Notes under the pieces: model-generated
What the model was told of the DNA's origin: nothing
The model's input: only the letters and a program-made list of their open reading frames with translations
Database searches by the model: none
Part shown: positions 1-10,451 of the stretch, piece after piece
Layout of the letters: the number at the start of each line of letters is the position of its first letter
Position numbering within the stretch: position 1 is the first letter of the stretch
Assembly (NCBI GenBank): GCA_003049465.1
Contig: PYSS01000045.1
Location: 186,001 to 250,000 of the forward strand
Reading direction: 5' to 3'
DNA: 64,000 nucleotides
Source of the DNA: Magnaporthiopsis rhizophila
Taxonomy: Eukaryota; Ascomycota; Sordariomycetes; Magnaporthales; Magnaporthaceae
Program-made: the position numbers and the translations under genes

Positions 1-885
1 CACACCGAGGGTGCCGGCGGCGGCCACGCGCCCGACATCATCTCGGTCGTCGAGCACGCGCACGTGCTGCCGTCGAGCACGAACCCGACGCGGCCCTTCA
101 CGCGCAACACGCTCGACGAGCACCTCGACATGCTCATGGTGTGCCACCACCTGTCGCGCAACATACCCGAGGACGTGGCCTTTGCCGAGTCCCGCATCCG
201 CGCCGAGACCATCGCGGCCGAGGACGTGCTGCACGACCTGGGCGCCATCTCCATGATGAGCTCCGACTCACAGGCCATGGGCCGGCCCGGCGAGGTCATC
301 GTACGCACCTGGAACACGGCACACAAGAACAAACTCCAACGTGGGCCTTTGCCCGAGGACGAAGGCACGGGCGCCGACAACTTCCGCGCCAAGCGCTACG
401 TCTCAAAATACACCATCAACCCGGCGCTGGCACAAGGCATGTCTCACCTGGTCGGGAGCGTCGAGCCGGGCAAGCTGGCCGACCTCGTCGTCTGGGACCC
501 GGCCTGGTTCGGCACCAAGCCGAGCCTGGTGCTCAAGTCCGGCCTCATCGCCTGCGCCATGATGGGGGACCCCAACGGCTCCATCCCGACCATCCAGCCC
601 GTCGTGGCGCGCCCCATGTTCGCGGCCCGCGTGCCCGAGTCGTCGGTGCTCTTCGTCAGCGCCGCGTCGGTCGAGCACGGCATCGCGCAGGCGTACGGCC
701 TCCGCAAGCGCGTCGAGCCCGTCCGCGGCTGCAGGACCGTGTCCAAGCGCGACATGCGCTTCAACGACGCCATGCCGCGCATGCGCGTCGACCCGGAGTC
801 GTACCTGGTCGAGGCCGACGGCGTCGTCTGCGCCGCGGCCCCTAGCGCCGAGCTGCCTCTTACGCAGCAGTTTTATGTTTACTAG
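1..885 (+). CDS. Urease, C-terminal part (5' end outside window)
   Basis: Nickel urease hydrolysing urea to ammonia and carbamate in the cytosol. The frame is open from base 1, so the last 294 residues are present and the start lies upstream. Visible alpha-subunit landmarks, in order: HTEGAGGGHAPD at the very start (nickel-ligand His region), MVCHH (flap His), ESRIR (catalytic Arg region), SSDSQAMGR (nickel-ligand Asp) and the C-terminal LTQQFYVY, which matches the usual aromatic urease end. Fungal ureases are single chains of roughly 840 residues, so about one third is visible. No intron is seen in this part. Stop TAG is at 883-885. The family assignment is secure. Confidence 0.96.
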   Translation, partial: HTEGAGGGHAPDIISVVEHAHVLPSSTNPTRPFTRNTLDEHLDMLMVCHHLSRNIPEDVAFAESRIRAETIAAEDVLHDLGAISMMSSDSQAMGRPGEVIVRTWNTAHKNKLQRGPLPEDEGTGADNFRAKRYVSKYTINPALAQGMSHLVGSVEPGKLADLVVWDPAWFGTKPSLVLKSGLIACAMMGDPNGSIPTIQPVVARPMFAARVPESSVLFVSAASVEHGIAQAYGLRKRVEPVRGCRTVSKRDMRFNDAMPRMRVDPESYLVEADGVVCAAAPSAELPLTQQFYVY

Positions 886-1731
886 ATGTTTTCTTTTCTT
901 TTACTCTCTCTATATACAAGTCCGGGATGGATTACTCGGGCCAGCTGTGTTGATAGCACACCCCCCAAGTTTGGATACCTAGGTAGGGCCGCAAGCCGCA
1001 CAAGATAGATGAATCCTGGTCACAATGTCAATAGTAAAAACGATACTTTCAATAAGAAACACGCAAAACTTCATCGCAAAAGCTCACCTTCCAGATAATT
1101 CTTCACAAAACCAGACACTTTGTTTGTTTTTTTTTTTTTTTTTTTTTTTTTTTTGTAAAGTCGGAGCCGATTTTGTGGTTGCCCTGGCCGTCTCCAACAT
1201 CACGCATCTCACCATCGTCCATCCCATATATAAACGCCCATCCCACCAAGAGTATAGAGATTTGCTATCAGACACAGCCGTCATGATGTTTCATACAGTA
1301 CGTTGTTTCGAATAAGGTCCAAGAGAGACAAGAAAAAAACCACCGTGAAGAAAACCGCCCAGGTAGAAGTAGGGTAGTAGATAATCCCGACATATCAGCC
1401 CCTCCCCAGCCCTTGTGCCATCCCAGAAGTTGACGCCGGAACGCCCACCCAAGCAGCCAGGAGTCCGAAGGGAAAAAGTGAGGCAAGTGTTGCTTGGGGA
1501 GGTTGAGTGTAGTACCTAGGTAGGTAGGTAGATAACCAAAGCCGCCGCCATAAACAAACCAAAGAAGGAAAAACACAGCATGGGCAGGAGTAAAAAGACT
1601 CGCGCGCGCGCAACTGAGGTATCATAAAGAATTCGACTGGCTTCGCGTTGTTTTGCTTTGGATTTTTGTGTTTGCTGTGCTCATTGGTCGAAAAGAGCAG
1701 GATCAATGTTCTCAAGCTCAGCATCAGCCGC
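886..1731. other. Intergenic, convergent 3' ends of urease and HMG gene
   Basis: About 850 bases between two genes that point at each other, so this is shared 3' UTR and terminator space. It contains a 28-base T run and two copies of the CCTAGGTAGG-type motif (near 978 and 1514) that recurs in other intergenic stretches. No coding region is supported. Confidence 0.6.
1127..1154. repeat. Poly-T homopolymer, 28 bases
   Basis: Uninterrupted run of T downstream of urease. It is one of four long A/T homopolymers in the window and its exact length is liable to sequencing error. Confidence 0.85.
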
Positions 1732-3375
1732 CTAGCCTGACTTGGCCTTCTTGGTGCGGCCCGACTTCTTTGGCTCGGGCTCGGGCTTCTCCTCGGCGGC
1801 CTTGGACTGCCGCTTGCGCTTCTTGGTTGTGCTCTCGCTTGGTGCCGGCGTGGGAGGCTCGGCGGGCGTCGAGGCGGCTGCGCTCTTACGCTTGCCGGCC
1901 GCGCCCTTCTTGGTCGACTTGGGCGTCTTGGCCACGGGTGGGCTCTCGGGCGCGACCTCCTCCTCTTCCTCCTCCTCGGGCTCCTCCACAACGGCGCCCT
2001 GGAGCTGCTGGGCGATGGCGTCCTGGTCGTTGCCGATCTCGACGGCAGCGGCAGCGGCCACGTCCTTGCCGGTGGGCATGGGGATGCTGTGCTGCTCCGC
2101 GTACTGCTGGGCATCCTCGTCCGACATCTCCTTGGCTTCGAGATTGCCGTGCTTGTACGAATGCACCCGCGCGTTGTACAGACGCAGGTTGTACTGGTAG
2201 GCCTGGTCCCAGCCGGCCTTCTCAGCCTGGGACATGGTGCCCCACCGGCGCTGGCCCTCCTCCTGAACAGCGCCCTTGGCGGCATCAGAGCCGAGATCGG
2301 CAGCGATGATGGGCCTGGCAGTCTGCATGTACAGGAAGTAGGGCGTCAGGGGCCTCTTGGGGGCGTTGGGGTCATGGTGACGCTTCTTGCGCTCCTTCTT
2401 GGGCTCTTCGGCGGGCATGGGCACGAGGCCGGTAGCCGGGAGCAGGTTCACCATGCCCTCAAGGCCTCCAAACTCGACGGCATTGTCGAGGGGCCCATCG
2501 CCGAAGCCCAGAAGCAGGTTGGTCTGCCTCAGGTAGTCACCCGAGAACTGCTGGAGGAGGTTCTGGATACTGACCAGCCTCGAGTAAACTGTTGTTGGGC
2601 ATAGCGTTAGCGTATGTTTTCTTTCTTTCATAGATCGGGTCAAGTGACGGATGATGGTTGGGAGCAGTGTTTAGGCAACGGTTTGAGCCGTCATGGTGAG
2701 TTTCTTGGCAGCCTTTCCAGGTGCGACAGCATGTAAACAAACCTCACGATGAGGTGATGACATGGACGCGTCACGGCTTGCAGGAGAATCCCTTCACTGA
2801 ACTTCCAGATGGAAAGTTCTCATAATGCGATGTGAGATGGGCATGGTGTGTCGCCAATATGCGCACACAAGAGATAAGAAATTTGCCCGGAGCGACTGTC
2901 CGGAGGCCCATGACACGCGCGGATATCATGGAGCGGCGCCGAGAGCGTGCCCGGGAAATGCTACGCAGGTGCTGGGGTGGTGCTGCTGGCCTCGTAGGCC
3001 CCATGCCTGACCTGGCGCGTTGTTGTATGCACAAGAGCGCGCAGGCAGTTTGGTGGCATAGCGGCCTCTTTTTCCACGGCGCGGGTGTTGTGGGGGAAGG
3101 CGGCTGGCCCGCGCTGGGGATCGGGCGCGGCGGGGTGACAGAGTCGGGCGCGATCAGAGGGAGGGGAGATGGGCGATGGTGACAGGGAATCAGGGTGGGC
3201 GAGGGAAATGGGCCGAGGGCAGTGCAGCACGGGCGGTGGTGGACGATCAATACTGACCAGAGTCGCGGACGCGCACGAAGCCCTCGACGTCGATTTGGCG
3301 GGGCGGAGGAGGCATCGAGCTGCTGGCCACTACGTTGTCGGCCACAGGGGCCTTGTTCTTGGGAGGGCGCGCCAT
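1732..3375 (-). CDS. HMG-box DNA-binding protein
   Basis: Two exons: 3375-3258 and 2588-1732, joined by a GTCAGT donor and a CAG acceptor. The splice falls inside the Val codon of RVRDSVYSRLV and gives 324 residues. Residues about 112-179 form an HMG box, starting DPNAPKRPLTPYFLYMQ with the expected spaced Trp and aromatic residues, so it should bind and bend nuclear DNA. It is followed by an acidic run (PEEEEEEEV) and a Lys/Pro-rich tail (TKKRKRQ, KKSGRTKKAK) resembling nuclear localisation signals. The N-terminal half (SRLVSIQNLLQQF, LLGFGDGPLDN) is typical of a filamentous-fungal HMG family, not of the small NHP6 proteins. The 669-base intron is unusually long for a fungus; an undetected small exon cannot be excluded. 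The specific biological role is unknown to me. Confidence 0.85.
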
Positions 3376-5304
3376 TGATGCTGCTGAGCGGGCTGACTGG
3401 AGTTGGCGGGTGGTGATTTGTGGGCGCTGGCCTTGCTGAGGTGGACAGCAGATGCTAGCGATGTTGGGGGCTTTGAATGCCGAAATTAAGTCAGCGCAGC
3501 GTTGGTGGTGATTGTTGTCGGCACGCGCTCCTGGTGGATTTGGGGTGGTGCTCGTGCTGGCTTGTCTACAGCGGGCGGGCGCTGAAAGAACAGAATGCGG
3601 AGGGGGAGTTTGGTGAGGCTATTGGGATCAAGAAAGTGGGAGAGGCGAGGGAATTTTTCTGGCGGGGAGTGCTGTAGTTAAAGCGGAATTTTTAGTGGCC
3701 CAGTCTCCCAGATCACTCAGAGCCTGCAGCGTGCGGGTGCGGGTGTGGGTGCTGTGGAAAAAATTCAAAAAAATTCGAGCCTGCTGGGGACCTGGCACGA
3801 CCCGAGGCCAAAATCAGCAACGCATCCTGCCTGCGCCCAATTTTGATTTTCGCTGCTCGATCGATCTGTGTGGGCGCCCGCTACCTGCCTACCGCCCACC
3901 CCCTCCCACTGCCCCCGCCCAGCTGGACCGCGTTGAAAAGCCCAGTAACAACCACCACCGCACCCAGGCCCGACCTTCCTGGCTCCTTCCCACGTCCAGG
4001 GATGGGTACTGCCCTGGAGCAGTGGCAATACCTCTGCATCTCCAAATCACGCGGTCGCGTCCTATTGTCTTCCATCATGGTCTTTGCTGCTTATTGATCA
4101 GGTCCCTGGCAAGTCGTGCACTTTGTACCGAATTCCAGTAGTTTCGGTCGCCATGAATCGATTTGCGCTGCAAAAGGCGCTGGTTCTGTGCATTTGTGCT
4201 GCTGCCGTGCCGCTCTCAATCGCTACTGCTGTTCTGGGGCTACCGACACGCCAACTTCAGGTGAGGTCGCGCCAGAAGCATCTTCAGGTACCTCCCGCCC
4301 AAGTTCTGGTGGATTTTAGGCGTCCGCTTCGAGCCGGGGCAAAAATTGCCCGTCGCATGTGAGCTGCGGTGCCGGGGTGTGTGTGTGCGACAACCTAACT
4401 GGGGCGAAGCAAAGGCTGGCACGAAATCAGTCTCGGCGGCTTGGTGGCACCCCCCAGTCGGCCTGTGTGCCAATTACATCGCGCCGATGGGCCTGCCTCC
4501 CAGGCGCACACCAGATTGGGCGAGGGAAAAAAAAAAACAACATTGCGACGCGACCAAACAGCGGCACTGCGGCGCCACCAGCCCTACAGCAATTGACAGA
4601 GTGCTCGTGCAGGCTCCCACCTCCACAGGCTGCCCAGCGCCGGCTCCAGGCGAGCTTCGCAATACGCCCGGCAGTGTAGAGATGCGAGGCTAGGTGCTCG
4701 CGCGCTGGCAACAACAAACAGCAGTGATTTCAGAGGATAGAGTCCCACATCCAACCATCACACGTAACCGTAGCTCCTCCAGCACAGCCAGACCAACCTC
4801 GCTGGATCAAACTTGCATAGCCGAGACAACCAGATGCACATTTGGCACTTGTAGAGGATTTGACAGCAAAGCGTGAGGCACCCACTCACGACTTCTGTTC
4901 TTACCTGCTCACAAACTGTGCCCGAATACGTGAGCTAGGTCCATTTGGATCGCAGAGACTTTGTGCCTGAAGGCGACTTGCGCTGGACTCGTGGAGTCAG
5001 TCACCCGCGACGTCCCGAGTTCGCAGCCCGCTGCGCCGAATTGGCCAATCACCGTTTGCCCTAAACCCCAAACTCCAGCCGTGCAAGCCTTTTCGACCCC
5101 TCCACCCCCACCCGCAAACCGCCGACAGGAGAAATCTGATATGGCTGGCACGTCACAGGCGATTACTGGCTTCAGACGGCTCGACTACCACTGAATATAT
5201 AACCCACCTCGCTATCCTCCCCAGCAAGGGTCTATTTTTTCTTTATTCTCAGACGCCGTCGGCCCACCTGCGTACTATATACTGAAAGCCCCAAGTCGCC
5301 AAAG
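3376..5304. other. Divergent intergenic region between the HMG gene and ADE13
   Basis: About 1.9 kb containing the promoters and 5' UTRs of two genes transcribed away from each other. A weak ORF at 4153-4362 begins with a hydrophobic stretch but has no recognisable family and no supporting context. Nothing else is supported except the TATA element before ADE13. Confidence 0.5.
5196..5202 (+). promoter_or_regulatory. TATA-like element upstream of ADE13
   Basis: TATATAA lies about 100 bases before the ADE13 start codon, followed by a pyrimidine-rich leader. Position and sequence fit a core promoter; transcription start was not determined. Confidence 0.35.
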
Positions 5305-7147
5305 ATGTCCAGCTACTACGACACCTACCAGACGCCGCTCGGCATGCGCTATGCCAGTATGTCCCCCAGTGAATTATCCGTTTCGCAAACCGATGCGACT
5401 AACACGTCTGCAGGCCAGGAGATGCTCGCGCTCTTCTCTCCTCGGAGCCGCGCCAACACCTGGCGCCAGCTTTGGATCGTAAATACACACCCCAGCTCTT
5501 TGCCGTATGTCTCTTATGAAGCGGCACCATACTGACCTGGAGCAGCACCTCGCGGAAGCCGAGCATGAGCTGGGCCTGCCTCAGGTGCGTGAAATTTAGG
5601 TTGTAGCTTGGGCGAGGCCGACTTTGGTGCTAAATGAAGAATAGGTGACGGCCGAGAAAATCGCCGAACTCAAGGCCCACGCCCATGTCAGCGATGAGGC
5701 TTTTGAGGTTATTCGCGTACGTCTTCCTAGCTGGGCCTCGCCATATACACACGAGTAGCTCACATCTCAGCAGGTCGAAGAGAAAATCCGCCGCCACGAT
5801 GTGATGGCCAACGTCCATGTGTGTAACATCACTCACCCGCGGCCCTTTGATGCTACACTGGCAGCATGCTGGGGATGAGCTAACCAGCGAGCAGGCTTAT
5901 GGAAAAGAGGCGCCCAGCGCAGCCGGCATCATCCATCTCGGCGCAACGTCCTGCTACGTCACCGACAACGCCGAGCTGATCTTCATCAAGAAGGGCCTGG
6001 AGCTGCTCCTGCCCAAGCTCGCCAAGGTTGTCAGCAACCTGCAGAAGTTCGCCCTCAAGTACAAGGACATCCCGACCCTTGGCTTCACCCACCTCCAGCC
6101 GGCCCAGCTTATCACGGTGGGCAAGCGGGCGTGCCAGTGGATCCAAGAGCTCGTCATGGACCTCGATGACATCGAGCACGTCCTCAGCAACCTCCGTCTG
6201 CGTGGTATTCAGGGAACCACCGGCACCAAGGCCTCGTTCATGGAGCTGTTCGAGGGCGACGAGGTCAAGGTGAACAAGCTCAACGACATCCTGTGCGGCA
6301 AGCTGGGCTTCGGTGGCGTCTACGACATTTCGACGCAGACGTACACCCGCAAGGTCGACCTGCGCATCGCCAACGCGCTTTCGGCCTTTGGCGCAACGGC
6401 CGAGCGTATCAGCCTCGACATCCGTCATCTGGCCAACTGGAAAGAGGTCGAGGAGCCCTTCGAGGCCGGCCAGATAGGCTCATCTGCCATGGCCTACAAG
6501 CGTAACCCCATGCGCAGCGAGCGCATCACCAGTCTCGGCCGCAAGCTGTCGACACTAAACGCCAACTTCACCAAGACGTTTGAGGTCCAGTAAGTGCACC
6601 CGAGTGGCGTGCCCTATGCCAGGGCACTTCACCTGCTGACGCTAAAGACAAAAGGATGATGGAGCGCACACTCGACGACTCGGCCATCCGCCGCATCGAC
6701 ATCCCCGAGATGTTCCTGCTCGCAGACGCGATCCTGATCTCGCTCGACAACGTGACGGACGGCCTGGTAGTGTACCCGGCCACCATCCGCAGCCGCGTGA
6801 TGCAGGAGCTCCCCTTCATGGCGACGGAGAACATCATCATGAAGCTGGTGGCCAAGGGCGCGTCGCGGCAGGAGGCGCACGAGGAGATCCGGGTGCTGTC
6901 GCACCAGGCCTCGCACGCGGTCAAAATGGAAGGCAATGCCAACGACCTGATCGAGCGCATCCGCAACACGGCCTACTTTGCGCCCGTTCACGCCGAGCTC
7001 GACGCCATGCTCGACCCGGCCCTCTTCACAGGCTGCTCCCAGTCCATCGTGGAGCGGTACTGTGGCCCTGGCGGTGCTGTCGAGAAGGCACTGGCCCCCT
7101 ACAAGCAGCATATCGCGTCTGCCGCCACGGCTGAGCTGTCGGTCTGA
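5305..7147 (+). CDS. ADE13: Adenylosuccinate lyase
   Basis: Purine-pathway lyase that releases fumarate from SAICAR and from adenylosuccinate, cytosolic homotetramer. Seven exons: 5305-5356, 5414-5478, 5546-5584, 5645-5716, 5774-5818, 5895-6589 and 6655-7147, giving 486 residues, close to the yeast enzyme. All splices have GT donors and AG acceptors and keep frame (for example RYA|SQEM, QLWI|HLAE, MANVH|AYGKEAP). Visible landmarks: APSAAGIIHLGATS near residue 97 and the fumarase/aspartase superfamily signature GSSAMAYKRNP at about 286-296, carrying the catalytic Ser loop. Four small 5' exons (39-72 bases each) follow the start exon, which makes the 5' part easy to mis-predict. Stop is TGA at 7145-7147. 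Confidence 0.96.
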
Positions 7148-10100
7148 GCTGGATGGTTCGCGGGGCTGCAAGTCGCGTCGAGGAGAATCGAAGGGCTCGT
7201 CGTGCGATGGAGAAAAAAAAAGCAAATAAAAAAAAAAGAAGGAAAAAGACAGCAAAGGGTTTCAGTCAGGAGAGCCCAGGTACAACGGAAGTATATCCCT
7301 CTTTCTCGTTGTTTTTGGTAGAACACGGCGTTGGGTGCATGGTGGTTCAAGGGATTGGTTCGCATTATAGGAAGGGGAAAAAACAAATGCATAGAAATTC
7401 ACCGCGTGCCCGTTCCAGCAGCGAACAGCCGGGCATGTCCAGCCGAGCCTGTAGTTGCACAGCAAATTTTTCAGAATTGATCACCTGCAAGATTTCCAGG
7501 CATCGTGGTGCTGTCCATTCAGCGTGCGTGCTTGCTCCACGGGACACGCCTTGGGATCCGGGGTTGCGCGCTGTGATTTGAGCGGGCGGCCCTGACTGCC
7601 AGCGCACAAGGTTCGTTAGCTCTGGGGGCAGCAGCAGCGGACGTGCAGCAGAGTGGGCGGGCGAGACAGGCAGGTGCGACATTTGGGAGGAGCTTAAACT
7701 TGCTTTTTCGGAAACGCTGGGGGGCTCGGCTCGCCTGTCCGCCCCAGCAGACCAGATTCTACACCCCCCTATGCAGCCCACAGCATGGGGGCTGCTTCCG
7801 CGAACAGCCGCCCGAGCCCGCCCGCTTTGCAGCGGGTTCGGTTCCCCAGGTTCTCCAGCCGCTCCAACTCGCTCTTTGCGCCGCTGGTAGCCTTTGGTGC
7901 CTTGTGGCGAACTTGCTGATGTGCCCAAGTGTAAACGTTCGCCAAGAGACGGGTTAGGCAAACGTGGAGCCCGTTTGGCTCAGACCGTTGATGTGGGTGA
8001 TGATTTTTTTTCTCTCTAATGCGAATGTGAGCTCCAGCCCGATGCGCTTGCTTGTGCAGAAGGCGATGCTGAAGGATTTCGGGCTTGTTCACAACTCCTA
8101 GGTAGCCTATTCCTCTCGGGGCGATACCTGACAGACGGAACCGCTGCGGAGCTAGGTAGGTACCGAGCCTTAGGCCCAGGCTGCGACCCTTCGGCTCGGC
8201 TTCCCGTGAGAGACACCGCTGGAAGTCCTGTGACTAACGGCTGTTCTCTGCCTCCTAGCCGTATCCGTCTGTAGTATTCTGGATACTTGCCCATGGCTGA
8301 TGCGACGACCTATAGAACACCGTAGTGTCTCGACTGCGGAGCCTCGTTGACAAGCCAACGTAGTCCTGCGCCTGTCACTATATCTCTTCGCCACAGCGAC
8401 GAGTCTTGTCCATTTATGAGGCTTTCCGGGGTACGCTGCCTTGTAGGGTAAAACCCCTTTGTGGGTGAGCCGTAACTTACGGTTGGGATGGCGATGGATG
8501 GGCCTCGGCCTGCTGCGCGTCCGAGTCCTGAGCACTGGGGCGGTTGACCTTCCCGCGGCAGCTTCATATATCCGGATCAACACCGAACATTGAAGACGGC
8601 TTGGAATCTCTATCCAATTCGCCCTATGGTCTCATTTTTTTTTTGTCTATATCCTGTTATATTTCCAGTGTCGTTTGGTGTTCTCTGCATCCCACCCTGG
8701 TTTATAAATACTTTCCTTTCACTTGGATAAACACCATACGAACTGTAGGTTTCAATGCGAGCTGGGCTTTTAAGTACACCCACCTAATGTGTATACTGGT
8801 GAGCTCATGAGTGATGGTTCTCGGTGGAAAGTCAGGCGCGCTAAATTCTACACAACGCAAAACGTGTCTCCGCGCCCTATCTATTTAGATATTTAAAGCC
8901 TTTAGACGATTATGATTCGGTTTGCGACATGGGTAGATTTATTCAAGCAAATGCGCCGGCATTGCTGCATCAGGCTCGAACAGTCGGGCGCGTGGTTGGT
9001 TGGGCGCTCGTCGCGCGCGACAAAATGTCAACAAAACGGTGGCGGGGTAGGCTCCGAACTTGGAGCTTGCGACAAGCGCAAATCAGCTACCCCACGCAGC
9101 GGACCCTTGCAACGAGCTCGCGCAAGCGGCGCCATTGGCTGGCAGCTGTCCGCGCCTGGCTGCCTTCATGTTTTCGCGACAGATCAAGGTGGGCAGGCGG
9201 GCGCTTGGACAGCAAGGATTAGGTGGTTTGGCGACGGCGCGCGACCCCACCTTGAAACCGTGCTCCTGGCGTGATTGCCCCTCACAGGAGCCCCTCTTGG
9301 AGCTTGTCTGCCAGCGGCGGACCCCTCCTTCAAGACGTCCTAGTTGCAGAGCTCTATGCCTGCCATCGATCCCCATGGGGGGAGAGCTGAGCTGAAGCTT
9401 TCTCGGCGTGCGTGCTTCTTTCTCCATACCAGAACGTCTCCGTTGGCGAAGTTGCTTGGCCCTAAAAAGGAGACTGACTGTTCAATCTGGACAGAGTTCA
9501 GCGTGTCAGTAGGGTGGCGAGGAGGTGGGCCAAGTGGATGGCGCATCCCCTGGACGGTAAAGGTGTCTCATGGCGTCGCTTGTGAAGATCCGTCTGCTTG
9601 AAGGCATAGAAATCCTGCCCGGCGCCCGCCAGCTGAGAGGCGGCACACGTATGCTGTCTCAACTGCCCCGCCAAGCTTGGGACGTCCAGACGGGCGTGGG
9701 AGACAGCTAGCAGGACCCTCGACCCCTAGACGGGACATTAGCACATCGCCGCATTCCTTGTTTTCGGCTCAATGCATGGAATATTATGGTGTTTAAGCGT
9801 TTAAGGGTGCCGTCCGGCGTCCCTGGGACGACCGCGGTGACGTCGCATCGTCCAAAGTGGGAATGGATGACCGTCTGGTTTCTGGTTTGTGGGGTGCCTG
9901 GCTTGATAATTTTGACTGCATGTGCCGCCTGCTTCGCCGTCCCAAGCTTGCTTGACACTGTTTGGAGCTCGCCCTTGCTTGGTTGCAACACGGGCTGGTC
10001 AACTAGTGGCTGGAATTGGTGTCTGCTTTAAATCCTGCCCCTCTCCTCCGTCCCCTCGCCATCTCCCTATCTGTTCCTCCTCACTTCGGCCCTTGGCTGC

Positions 10101-10451
10101 GCTTCGCATTGATTGCTCTGAACGCTTCGCTGCAACTGCCAACAGAACCTCCTCGACAGTAGACGAGCGAGCTTGGTCTCCCTCTGCTGTAGCCGCTACA
10201 CCGGAATCTCTTTAACCACCTGACGCAGGTACGTTCTACCCTGAGCTGTGCGCCCGTCTCGTTTGCTCCCAAGCGTTCGCCCACTGCGCCTGCCATGGCC
10301 ATTTGCCGCTGCCCGTCAAATCGAGCTTACCGACACAGCCCTTCATCGTCCATTAGCTACTGTCTAGACCAAGGCCATAGCTGTACTAACAACCCGAAGC
10401 GCAACCAACAGGCTACCCTTCAACCGCCTCGCCCTGACGATACCCCCAACC
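7148..10451. other. Gene-free region between ADE13 and het-c
   Basis: About 3.3 kb with no convincing gene. The first few hundred bases are the ADE13 3' UTR and the last 450 are the pyrimidine-rich het-c leader. In between lie a relatively AT-rich block (about 8600-8900), copies of the CTAGGTAGG motif near 8100 and 8152, and a short perfect palindrome at 8470-8482 (CCGTAA-C-TTACGG). ORFs in this block lack family features and look like chance. Confidence 0.5.

Noticed and set aside
4084..4362. ORF with a hydrophobic stretch upstream of ADE13
   Set aside because: No family, short, in a promoter region between two divergent genes.
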